Of a stretch of DNA of 9,534 bases, positions 1-6,762 are shown in pieces. Source of the stretch: Pseudomonadota bacterium (GTDB lineage Bacteria > Desulfobacterota > Desulfobacteria > Desulfobacterales > ETH-SRB1); the NCBI GenBank assembly GCA_018897415.1, contig JAHIKR010000071.1, positions 1 to 9,534 of the forward strand. Direction: 5' to 3'. The notes beneath the pieces are model-generated. The model was not told the DNA's origin, did not search any database, and worked only from the letters and a program-made list of their open reading frames with translations. Position 1 is the first letter of the stretch; every line of letters starts with the position of its first letter. A program made the position numbers and the translations under genes.

Positions 1-1458
1 ATCCAATGAATCTGATATTATTTGTTTTTCATCCAGTTCAGTGAATATCTGCGGATATCTGTCCTCTATAAAACTGTAAAGTCCTGCCTCATACTTTGCC
101 AGTACATTAACTGGATATTTATCAAGGAATCCTTTTGCGCCAGCAAATAGTATTGTAACCTGTTTCTCCATCGTAAGCGGCTTAAACTGAGGCTGTTTCA
201 GAATTTCAACAAGTCTCGCGCCTCTTGTAAGCTGCGCCTGAGTTGCTTTATCCAGGTCACTTCCAAACGCAGCAAAAGCCTCAAGCTCACGATACTGAGC
301 CAGATCAAGGCGCAGAGTACCGGCAACCTGCTTCATTGCTTTAACCTGTGCCGCTCCACCAACCCTTGAAACTGACAAACCAACATTAATAGCCGGCCTG
401 ACACCGGCAAAAAACAGACCAGGCTCAAGATAAATCTGACCGTCTGTAATGGAAATAACGTTTGTTGGAATGAATGCCGAAACGTCACCAGCCTGAGTCT
501 CAATTATTGGAAGGGCTGTCAGAGAGCCAGCGCCAAGCTCATCATTTAGTTTTGCCGCTCTTTCAAGTAGTCGGGAGTGATTATAGAAAATGTCGCCGGG
601 ATATGCTTCACGGCCCGGAGGACGTCTTAGCAGAAGTGAAACCTGACGATATGCTACAGCCTGTTTTGAAAGGTCGTCATATATGATCAGTGCATGCTGC
701 CCTTTATCACGGAAGTACTCACCCATAGCACATCCCGCATATGGGGATACAAACTGCAATGTTGCCGGGTCACTCGCACAGGCAGCTACTACTGTTGTGT
801 ATTCCATTGCACCGTGTTTATCTAAAATATCAACGACTTGAGCAACCGTAGATTTTTTCTGCCCCGTAGCAACATAAATACAGTAAACATCCTTGCCTTT
901 CTGATTTATAATTGCATCAACGCCAATGGCTGTTTTTCCGATCTGGCGGTCGCCGATAATAAGCTCACGCTGCCCCTTGCCCACAGGTGTCATTGAATCT
1001 ATAGCTTTAAGTCCCGTGTACATTGGTTGGTGTACACTCTTTCTTGCAATAACGCCCGGTGCAACCATTTCAACCCTTCTGAACTCTTTTGCATCAACGG
1101 GACCTTTTCCGTCAATTGGCGCGCCAACAGCATCAAGAACACGCCCAAGAACCGCCTCTCCAACCGGAACCTGAGCAATACGTCCTGTCCTCTTGACCAT
1201 ATCGCCTTCTTTAATGTGGATGTCCTCGCCCATAACGGCAATACCAACATTGTCTTCTTCAAGGTTCAGGACAAGACCTAGTATGCCACCCGGGAATTCA
1301 ACCAGCTCCAAAGCCATGGCCTTCTCCAACCCATATACCCTGGCAATTCCATCACCAACCGACAAGACAACTCCGGTTTCACTTAACTCCACCTTCTTGT
1401 CGTAATCCGTAATCTGTTCTTTAATTATTTGACTTATTTCTTCAGCTCTTAATTCCAT
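1..1458 (-). CDS. atpA: F-type ATP synthase subunit alpha (5' part of gene, C-terminus cut by window edge)
   Basis: Non-catalytic nucleotide-binding subunit of the F1 head, alternating with beta in the alpha3beta3 hexamer on the cytoplasmic side of the membrane. The minus-strand frame is open from an ATG at 1458 to the window edge: 486 codons against a usual length of roughly 500-510, so only the last 15-25 residues are missing. Visible are the N-terminal beta-barrel domain (about 25-95), the P-loop GDRQIGKT at 169-176 (Ile where many alphas have Thr), the conserved stretch ETQAGDVSAFIPTNVISITD near 320-339 and the arginine-finger motif SRVGG with R365. The C-terminal helical domain starts near 380. 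The start overlaps the atpH stop as TAATG, with a purine-rich AGGGGTGAGAG just upstream. The gene is intact as far as visible. Identification rests on motif and full-length match and is essentially certain. Confidence 0.98.
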   Translation of the reverse strand, partial: MELRAEEISQIIKEQITDYDKKVELSETGVVLSVGDGIARVYGLEKAMALELVEFPGGILGLVLNLEEDNVGIAVMGEDIHIKEGDMVKRTGRIAQVPVGEAVLGRVLDAVGAPIDGKGPVDAKEFRRVEMVAPGVIARKSVHQPMYTGLKAIDSMTPVGKGQRELIIGDRQIGKTAIGVDAIINQKGKDVYCIYVATGQKKSTVAQVVDILDKHGAMEYTTVVAACASDPATLQFVSPYAGCAMGEYFRDKGQHALIIYDDLSKQAVAYRQVSLLLRRPPGREAYPGDIFYNHSRLLERAAKLNDELGAGSLTALPIIETQAGDVSAFIPTNVISITDGQIYLEPGLFFAGVRPAINVGLSVSRVGGAAQVKAMKQVAGTLRLDLAQYRELEAFAAFGSDLDKATQAQLTRGARLVEILKQPQFKPLTMEKQVTILFAGAKGFLDKYPVNVLAKYEAGLYSFIEDRYPQIFTELDEKQIISDSLD

Positions 1459-2009
1459 TATACACTCTCACCCCTTTTTATAGATTCTCTCATGTTGAGT
1501 AATTGTGTTCTGATACTTCCATCTAATACAAGATCTCCTATCCTGGATATTACTCCACCAATAAGTGATGCATCTTGTTCAACCTCCAGGATAACGTCCT
1601 TACCGGTCATTTCTGACATGGTTGAACGAATTTTATCTATTGTTTCAGATGAAAGCTCAGTGGCCGAAACCAAGCTTGCCCTTGCAATGCCTCTCAATTC
1701 ATCCGCGAGTTTTTTATAAAACTCATTAATATTACTTAAAAACCCAATTCGCCCTTTATCAAATACCAAAAGCAGAAAAGCTTTCATCATATCAGAGAGA
1801 TATAACTTATCAATTATTGCATGCAATACCTTTCTGCGAGCTACTGTATCATAAAGAGGGTTTGTAATTGCTTGCTCAAGCTTCTTTTCGCCTGTCACCA
1901 AACCTGTGATATTGTCAAGCTCTTCCCTGTAAGATTCAGCCTGACCATCATCTTTGCCAATAAGCAGAAGTGCCTTGGCATAACGTCGTGCTATAACCAT
2001 ATTTTTCAC
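1458..2009 (-). CDS. atpH: F-type ATP synthase subunit delta (OSCP homologue)
   Basis: Joins the b/b' peripheral stalk to the top of the F1 head, holding alpha3beta3 still while the rotor turns. The 183-residue product has the usual family length. The N-terminal family motif RRYAKAL is at 8-14, and the C-terminal signature GGVISRIGDLVLDGSIRTQL lies around 151-170. The start is GTG at 2009, giving MKNMVIARRYA; an ATG three codons later is possible. I prefer GTG because AGAAGGTGG sits 7 nt upstream and the GTG overlaps the atpF stop as TAGTG, the same coupling seen at both neighbouring junctions. The stop overlaps the atpA ATG. Nothing unusual in the protein. Confidence 0.96.
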   Translation of the reverse strand: MKNMVIARRYAKALLLIGKDDGQAESYREELDNITGLVTGEKKLEQAITNPLYDTVARRKVLHAIIDKLYLSDMMKAFLLLVFDKGRIGFLSNINEFYKKLADELRGIARASLVSATELSSETIDKIRSTMSEMTGKDVILEVEQDASLIGGVISRIGDLVLDGSIRTQLLNMRESIKRGESV

Positions 2010-2608
2010 TATGCCACCACCTTCTCTAAGTATTCATCTACCAATCGATCATGATCTTCGATTGTAATTTCATCCCTTATAATCTCTTCAGCCTTCATAA
2101 TGGCTTTCTCAAGTATTTCTCCCTGAAGCCTTAATTTCGCCTGATTGATTTCATAATCAATATTTCGGAGAGCTTGTTCTTTTAATTTATCAGCTACAGA
2201 TTCGGCCTCTTGTAGTATTCTTGCCTTGGCCTCATTCCCCTGTCGTATGTAATCATCGACAATTTTCTTGGCTTCTTTATCTAACTGAGCCAGTTTTTCT
2301 GTGTATTCTTCAAGCTTTTGCTCGGCATCCTTTTTCTTAGTTTCAAGCTCGCTTAACTGATTTTCAATCCCTTTAATACGAGAACTAAAAAACTGTGCTA
2401 CCGGCTTGCGTAAAATGAAAAACAAGGCACCAACTAAAACAGCAAAATTCATGACCCGGTATGTATCTGTAGCCACCCATCCTTTAGGCCCACTCTCTCC
2501 ACCAGATGCACCCAAAGCTACTCCAACAAAGAAGAACAGAAGTGCAGTAATTATAAACATCATAATTGAATTGCGCTTCATGCTGCTGCTAATTCCAGGA
2601 ATCTTCAT
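2009..2608 (-). CDS. atpF: F-type ATP synthase subunit b with signal-like N-terminal extension
   Basis: Peripheral-stalk subunit that dimerises, here most likely with the adjacent b', to link the membrane a subunit to delta and the F1 head. The 199-residue product is longer than the 156-residue E. coli b. It starts with a basic and then hydrophobic stretch (KRN at 11-13, hydrophobic 15-33) ending ALGASGG, which resembles a signal peptide. A second hydrophobic segment follows at about 52-66 (FAVLVGALFFILRKP), which is the usual b anchor. Residues 75-190 are a long charged coiled coil. The first ATG at 2608 is supported by GGGGAGGG 8 nt upstream; an inner Met at residue 10 has no such support. 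Extended b proteins are, to my knowledge, common in deltaproteobacteria. Start and stop overlap both neighbours by one base. Confidence 0.95.
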   Translation of the reverse strand: MKIPGISSSMKRNSIMMFIITALLFFFVGVALGASGGESGPKGWVATDTYRVMNFAVLVGALFFILRKPVAQFFSSRIKGIENQLSELETKKKDAEQKLEEYTEKLAQLDKEAKKIVDDYIRQGNEAKARILQEAESVADKLKEQALRNIDYEINQAKLRLQGEILEKAIMKAEEIIRDEITIEDHDRLVDEYLEKVVA

Positions 2609-3033
2609 TAAAAAGCCCTCCCCAAAATTTTTTGACTAATAGCAATTGCAATATCATCAAGCTCTTTTAGCAGTGATGCTCTGACACTCTCCGCATCCTT
2701 TGCAACTTTCTCGCGCACCTCGGCAAGATCCGACTGAGCCTTTTGATTTATTTCTTCGATTATCATTTTTTCTTCATCAGTAGCTGTCTGTACTAAGGCC
2801 TCTTTTTCTTTCGTACCATTGGCCCTTGCCTCTTTTAAGCCTGAAGTAAAAGCATCATCTTTTTCCTTCATATCGCTGTTACATGCATCAATATTCTGCT
2901 CAAGGCCGGTAATTTTTCCTTTTCTCTGAATTAGTATATTTCTGATTGGTTTGTATAGAATAACATTAAGTGCCCATATCAAAAACAGGAAATTTATGAT
3001 TTGTATAAATAACGAACCATCTAAGCTTATCAT
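2608..3033 (-). CDS. atpF': F-type ATP synthase subunit b' (second b-type stalk subunit)
   Basis: Second peripheral-stalk subunit, expected to form a heterodimer with the b subunit encoded next to it. The 141 residues comprise a single N-terminal membrane helix (about 7-27, LFIQIINFLFLIWALNVIL) followed by the YKPIRNILIQRKGKI transition typical of b/b' proteins. A charged, Ala/Glu/Lys-rich coiled coil then runs to the C-terminus. The ATG at 3033 follows GGAGG with a 7-nt spacing, a strong ribosome binding site. It is the first gene after the promoter at 3109-3137, so it heads the visible atp operon. Genes for a and c subunits (atpB, atpE) are not beside it, so they must lie elsewhere. Some genomes call this gene atpX or atpG'. 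The family is clear; the b' label rather than b follows from gene order and the shorter length. Confidence 0.93.
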   Translation of the reverse strand: MISLDGSLFIQIINFLFLIWALNVILYKPIRNILIQRKGKITGLEQNIDACNSDMKEKDDAFTSGLKEARANGTKEKEALVQTATDEEKMIIEEINQKAQSDLAEVREKVAKDAESVRASLLKELDDIAIAISQKILGRAF

Positions 3034-3051
3034 TGAACTTCCTCCGCCACC
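3034..3051 (-). promoter_or_regulatory. Strong Shine-Dalgarno of atpF'
   Basis: On the minus strand GCGGAGGAAG precedes the ATG at 3033, with GGAGG at 3045-3041 and a 7-nt spacer. It fixes the atpF' start and is among the best ribosome binding sites in the window. Confidence 0.8.
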
Positions 3052-3072
3052 GATTTTTGAATAATTTATCTA

Positions 3073-3099
3073 TTAAAAATTATCTTCTAAAATTTTTAA
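3073..3099 (-). repeat. A/T-only inverted repeat in the atp leader
   Basis: TTAAAAATT (3073-3081) and AATTTTTAA (3091-3099) are perfect 9-bp complements separated by 9 nt, between the predicted transcription start and the atpF' ribosome binding site. With no G:C pairs the hairpin would be weak in RNA. It could equally be a chance product of A/T-rich spacer DNA. It is recorded as visible structure only. Confidence 0.4.
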
Positions 3100-3108
3100 C
3101 TCCGCTGG

Positions 3109-3137
3109 TCTATACATTAGCTATAATAAATTGTCAA
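3109..3137 (-). promoter_or_regulatory. Sigma70-type promoter of the atp operon
   Basis: Reading the minus strand, a perfect -35 TTGACA (3137-3132) is followed by a 17-nt spacer and TATAGA (3114-3109), which matches four of six bases of the -10 consensus. The DNA just upstream (about 3138-3170) is A/T-tract rich and could serve as an UP element. Transcription would start near 3102, leaving a leader of about 70 nt before atpF'. That leader contains an all-A/T inverted repeat. This is the best promoter match I found and it sits exactly where an operon promoter is expected. Strength and use are inferred. Confidence 0.75.
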
Positions 3138-3170
3138 AGGTTTTTTTAAAATTTGCTATATTTTTAACTC

Positions 3171-4271
3171 TTACTCAACCATAAATCTCCTCATGCTTAT
3201 ATTAATTAAAATGCCTATACATATCATAACGGAAATAAGTGATGAACCCCCATAGCTAATAAATGGCAATGTAACTCCAACGACCGGTATCAATCCCATT
3301 ACCATACCTATATTAATAATTACCTGCCAGAATATCATTGCTGTGATACCGACTGAAAGTATGGTTCCAAATGGTTCTCGACATCTATAAGCAACATTCA
3401 ATCCCTTTATAATAAGTATCAAAAAAATGATAAGAATAATTACAGAGCCTATTAACCCCCACTCTTCTGCAAAAACTGAAAATATGAAATCCGTGTGCTG
3501 TTCAGGAAGGAATGAAAGTGCATTTTGCGTTCCTTTCAAAAACCCCTTGCCGGATATCATGCCTGAGCCTATAGCAATTTTCGATTGTATAATATGATAA
3601 CCGGTCCCAAGAGGATCCCTATCTGGATTCAAAAATGTCAGTATCCTCGCCTTCTGATATTCTCTCAAAAAAAACCAAACTAAAGGAACACTTATTATAC
3701 TCGAAACGATTAAGTATAAAAAGGAACGCCTCTCAATTTTTACAAAAACCGTCATAGAGCCGGCAATTAAAACAATCATTATGGCTGTTCCCAAATCCGG
3801 TTGTTTTACTATTAAAATAAAAGGAATTATTGTCAGTAAAAAAGGATTAATAAGTTCGCGTAAAGTTAATCCTGCTGTATTTGTATGTTTTGAATAATAT
3901 CTGGCCAGAATTATTATCACAGCGATCTTTACCGGCTCAGATGGTTGAATTGAAAAAAATCCGAACCTCAGCCAGCGCATAGCCCCTTTAGAGCCTTCAC
4001 CCAATATTAACACACCAACAAGAAGAGAGATGCATAAAATATAAATTATGTACCCCCATCGATCAAAAGTTTTGTAATTGAACAAAAAAGAAATAACTAA
4101 AAAAATTAACCCGACAAAATACCATACAAGCTGCTTATAATATTCCATCTGAGGTGCCTGTGTTCCGGCCGTTACAGCACTATATAAGGTAACAAGACCC
4201 AAAAAACCCAGTATAAGAGCTAAACTCAATAAGCTCCAGTCGAAATTTTGGACAAGACGACGGTCAAACAT
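3171..4271 (-). CDS. rodA: Rod shape-determining protein RodA (SEDS peptidoglycan glycosyltransferase)
   Basis: Integral membrane SEDS protein that polymerises lipid II into glycan strands for lateral wall growth, working as a pair with the class B transpeptidase PBP2 encoded upstream. The 366 residues match the usual RodA length, with about ten hydrophobic segments. Conserved SEDS motifs are visible: GAMRWLRFGFFSIQPSEPVK at about 96-115, KQPDLGTA at 156-163, PEQHTDFIFSVFAEEWG at 256-272 (D261 corresponds to the essential Asp of the family) and GVTLPFISYGGSSL at 332-345. The ATG at 4271 is preceded by AAGGA with 6-nt spacing. It lies 101 nt after mrdA, separated by a repeat-containing spacer. 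FtsW is the alternative SEDS paralogue, but pairing with mreBCD and mrdA points to RodA. Confidence 0.96.
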   Translation of the reverse strand: MFDRRLVQNFDWSLLSLALILGFLGLVTLYSAVTAGTQAPQMEYYKQLVWYFVGLIFLVISFLFNYKTFDRWGYIIYILCISLLVGVLILGEGSKGAMRWLRFGFFSIQPSEPVKIAVIIILARYYSKHTNTAGLTLRELINPFLLTIIPFILIVKQPDLGTAIMIVLIAGSMTVFVKIERRSFLYLIVSSIISVPLVWFFLREYQKARILTFLNPDRDPLGTGYHIIQSKIAIGSGMISGKGFLKGTQNALSFLPEQHTDFIFSVFAEEWGLIGSVIILIIFLILIIKGLNVAYRCREPFGTILSVGITAMIFWQVIINIGMVMGLIPVVGVTLPFISYGGSSLISVMICIGILINISMRRFMVE

Positions 4272-4310
4272 ACATTATCCTTAAATTATCTTCGCTTCGT
4301 AAGCTTCGCA

Positions 4311-4364
4311 ATTAGACGAGTGGCCAACCACTTGACCATTTTTCCACTCGACCACTCGACTAAT
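4311..4364. repeat. Palindromic element with degenerate 8-bp tandem repeats between mrdA and rodA
   Basis: Arms ATTAGACGAGTGG (4311-4323) and CCACTCGACTAAT (4352-4364) are 13-bp inverted repeats with one central mismatch, enclosing 28 bp. Read on the minus strand, the interior begins with two exact copies of TCGAGTGG. These are followed by AAAAATGG and TCAAGTGG in the same 8-nt register, then TTGG and the inverted CCACTCGT arm. A smaller stem AGTGG-TTGG-CCACT can also form. The whole element fills most of the mrdA-rodA spacer, encodes nothing and ends in no T-run, so it does not look like an intrinsic terminator. It resembles an interspersed extragenic palindrome or a miniature element; dispersal elsewhere in the genome cannot be seen from here. 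Confidence 0.7.
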
Positions 4365-4372
4365 GTTAGCAC

Positions 4373-6226
4373 TTATCGCCCTTCGGGCTCGGGCTGGTTT
4401 GGCGCTGAACAATAGGTCATTATCAGCTCCCTCGCAATTGGAGCAGCAGTACTAGAACCATGTTCACCATGTTCAACAATAACAACTACAGCTATTTGGG
4501 GCTCCTTTGATGGAGCATAAGCTGCAAACCATGCATGTGGTTTTAAGTGATCCAATTTATTTGCTTTATCGATAGCGGCATTATCATCACTGCCGGTTCT
4601 GCTTACAAGCTGAGCTGTTCCTGTTTTACCGCTAATATCAACATCATCAACATGTGCGATCCATGCGGTTCCTCTCTTTTTGTTAACTGCCTCCCAGAGC
4701 CCTTTCCTCACAATCTCTAATGTCCGTTGGCTGACAGGCAACTTGCCTGTAACCTCGCTATTGTTTTCATTAATGACTTCGCCTTCTGCTGTCTCTACCT
4801 TTCTAAGAATCAACGGCTTATATCTTATCCCTCCATTTGCTATTCCAGAAATCAAAGTCATCGTCTGCAAAGGAGTTACGAGATTATAGCTCTGACCTAT
4901 AGCAACAGAAAGAGTTTCACCTAACTGCCATCCAACGCCTGTACGACTCTTTTTCCATGCAGCAGTTGGTATCAAACCCTTTGCTTCATGATCAAGCTTA
5001 ATGCCCGTTGCCGATCCTAGACCACAGGCCCTAGCATACCATGCCAGTCTATCAACACCCAGTTTTTGGCTAACCTGGTAAAAAAAAACGTCACATGATT
5101 CAGCTAATGCCTTCACAACATTAACTTTATCGTGCCCTCTTTTTTCCCAGCATCTAAAAATCCGATTCCCGCACTTGTAATATCCTGGGCAATGAAATGA
5201 TGTATTTGCATCAATTATTCCTTCCTCAAGAGCTGCTATGGCTGTCACTATCTTATATACCGAAGCTGGGGGATACTCAGCATTGATAGCCTTGTTTTCC
5301 ATTGGCCTGAATGGATTAGAAATAAGAGAATCCCATTGTTCATGTGACATACCGTTAACAAATGCATTCTGGTCAAATGCAGGACTGCTGGCCAAAGCCA
5401 GTATCTGTCCTGTAGATGGTTCCATAGCTATTATTGCGCCAGCTAAACCTTCCAAAAGTTCTTCAGCCTTTTTCTGGAGTAAATAATCAATTGAAAGATA
5501 AATATTGTGACCCGGAAAAGCCTCAACGGTTCTCAAAACTCTAACAACCTGTCCTGTCGCATTTACCTCGACCTGCCGTCCTCCACGCTTACCCCTCAAC
5601 AGGCTCTCATAAGTTTTTTCCACACCAAACTTTCCAATATAATCACCTGCTCTATAGCCAGAATATTTCCCCGATTTAAGCTCATCGGAGCTAATCTCAC
5701 CTAAATATCCTATTAAATGAGCTGCACTTTGCTTATAAATATAGTGCCTCCTTGGTTTAACGCTAACAACAATACCCGGAAGATCATATTTGTGAACCTC
5801 GATAGCAGCCAAAGCATCTCGCCCTATATCCTGCTTTAATAAAATTGGTGTATAGGATGATATTCCCTTGTTACGGCTGATTTTTGACATAAGCTCTGTT
5901 ACAGGAACATCTATATATTGAGGGAGCTTTTCGATTGTATGTTCAACAGGCTTGGCATCTTTCAAAATTATACTCAAATCAAATGAAGGCCTATTATCAA
6001 CCAACAACTCTCCATTGCGATCAAAAATTAACCCTCTTGGAGAGTCTATACTTTGCAATCGTATACAGTTGTTTTCTGAAAGTCGTCTAAGCTCATTTCC
6101 TTCGATCACCTGAAGATAAAAGAGGCGGACGATAAGTACTAAAAAAACCGCAAAGACTAAAAAGGCAGTCCCTGTTAAACGTTTTTTATACCAATCGCTA
6201 TCTGCAGACTGTAAGTATTTGCTCAA
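4373..6226 (-). CDS. mrdA: Penicillin-binding protein 2 (class B transpeptidase of the elongasome)
   Basis: Inner-membrane D,D-transpeptidase that cross-links lateral peptidoglycan made by RodA. The 617 residues are of normal length: a short cytoplasmic tail, one membrane anchor (about 20-40), the pedestal/dimerisation domain beginning SPRGLIFDRNG at 62-72, and the transpeptidase domain from about 260. Active-site motifs are SVYK with nucleophile S322 and K325, SCD at 377-379, and KTGT at 534-537. C346, C359, H365 and C378 fall where the zinc ligands reported in PBP2 proteins are expected, but with Cys where E. coli-type enzymes have Asp. The start is TTG at 6226, chosen because AGAGGTG lies just upstream and no in-frame Met occurs before the membrane anchor. 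There is a 20-nt gap after mreD. The C-terminus is short and proline-rich (PNQPEPEGR). Confidence 0.97.
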   Translation of the reverse strand: MSKYLQSADSDWYKKRLTGTAFLVFAVFLVLIVRLFYLQVIEGNELRRLSENNCIRLQSIDSPRGLIFDRNGELLVDNRPSFDLSIILKDAKPVEHTIEKLPQYIDVPVTELMSKISRNKGISSYTPILLKQDIGRDALAAIEVHKYDLPGIVVSVKPRRHYIYKQSAAHLIGYLGEISSDELKSGKYSGYRAGDYIGKFGVEKTYESLLRGKRGGRQVEVNATGQVVRVLRTVEAFPGHNIYLSIDYLLQKKAEELLEGLAGAIIAMEPSTGQILALASSPAFDQNAFVNGMSHEQWDSLISNPFRPMENKAINAEYPPASVYKIVTAIAALEEGIIDANTSFHCPGYYKCGNRIFRCWEKRGHDKVNVVKALAESCDVFFYQVSQKLGVDRLAWYARACGLGSATGIKLDHEAKGLIPTAAWKKSRTGVGWQLGETLSVAIGQSYNLVTPLQTMTLISGIANGGIRYKPLILRKVETAEGEVINENNSEVTGKLPVSQRTLEIVRKGLWEAVNKKRGTAWIAHVDDVDISGKTGTAQLVSRTGSDDNAAIDKANKLDHLKPHAWFAAYAPSKEPQIAVVVIVEHGEHGSSTAAPIARELIMTYCSAPNQPEPEGR

Positions 6227-6237
6227 AGCACCTCTAT
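6227..6237 (-). promoter_or_regulatory. Ribosome binding site that decides the TTG start of mrdA
   Basis: On the minus strand AGAGGTG (6235-6229) precedes TTG at 6226, leaving 4 nt between GAGG and the start codon. No in-frame ATG lies between the mreD stop and the membrane anchor of PBP2, so this site supports a genuine TTG start. Confidence 0.65.
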
Positions 6238-6246
6238 GTTGTTATT

Positions 6247-6762
6247 TTAGCTTTTTTCAGCGATTAGTTCATTAAACCATTTTTCCAATTTTTTATGAAT
6301 ATGATTAAAAAATATTAGAAAAAAGAGGCCTGTACATACTGCCCATAGAATTTGAAAAATAACAGTCCTTATAGCAATCGCAGGAAACCGCGAATCCGGA
6401 CCTAACATAAAACCAATAGCAATAAATATGATATTCTCCATCAATACGCCAGCAGCAACAATAAACAGCAACAGGATATTATTTTCTAAATGTAAATATT
6501 TAATAACTAACTTAACAACAATAAACAGCCAGAAATATGTTGTCACATATAGGCCGAAAGGCCCTCCTGAAAGACTATCCATTAAAAATCCTAGTACAGG
6601 TATAAAAAGGATGCCTTCACGGGCAGGACGGAACAGACCGACATAAATAATAAAGGGGATTAAAAGGTCATAGAACTTACTGAATAAAGAGATATAAGGT
6701 ATAATTGTTGTTTGAAAAATCACAAGGCAGAGACAGACGCATATATAAAAACAATACGTCAT
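6247..6762 (-). CDS. mreD: Rod shape-determining membrane protein MreD
   Basis: Small polytopic inner-membrane protein of the elongasome, thought to work with MreC in controlling PBP2/RodA. The 171 residues are almost wholly hydrophobic, with five to six predicted membrane segments (about 5-22, 31-47, 50-63, 70-90, 95-120 and 132-153). The family's characteristic segment appears as GFLMDSLSGGPFGLY at 58-72, with D62 and the SGGPFG turn. Sequence is otherwise poorly conserved in this family, so position between mreC and mrdA is strong support. The ATG at 6762 overlaps the mreC stop by 4 nt (ATGA), indicating translational coupling; GAGTGAG just upstream is a modest ribosome binding site. Confidence 0.93.
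   Translation of the reverse strand: MTYCFYICVCLCLVIFQTTIIPYISLFSKFYDLLIPFIIYVGLFRPAREGILFIPVLGFLMDSLSGGPFGLYVTTYFWLFIVVKLVIKYLHLENNILLLFIVAAGVLMENIIFIAIGFMLGPDSRFPAIAIRTVIFQILWAVCTGLFFLIFFNHIHKKLEKWFNELIAEKS

Noticed and set aside
1027..1281. Plus-strand open frames opposite atpA (also at 474-686, 926-1174 and 1193-1405)
   Set aside because: They lie antisense to a highly conserved, unmistakable atpA frame, show low-complexity or implausible translations and have no ribosome binding sites or recognisable motifs.
3138..3173. Possible terminator for rodA
   Set aside because: Only A- and T-tracts are present after the stop; there is no stable stem followed by a T-run on the transcribed strand.
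4378..4388. GCCC-TTC-GGGC hairpin at the end of mrdA
   Set aside because: Short, inside the last codons and explained by the Pro-Glu-Gly-Arg coding sequence; no T-run follows, so it is not a terminator.
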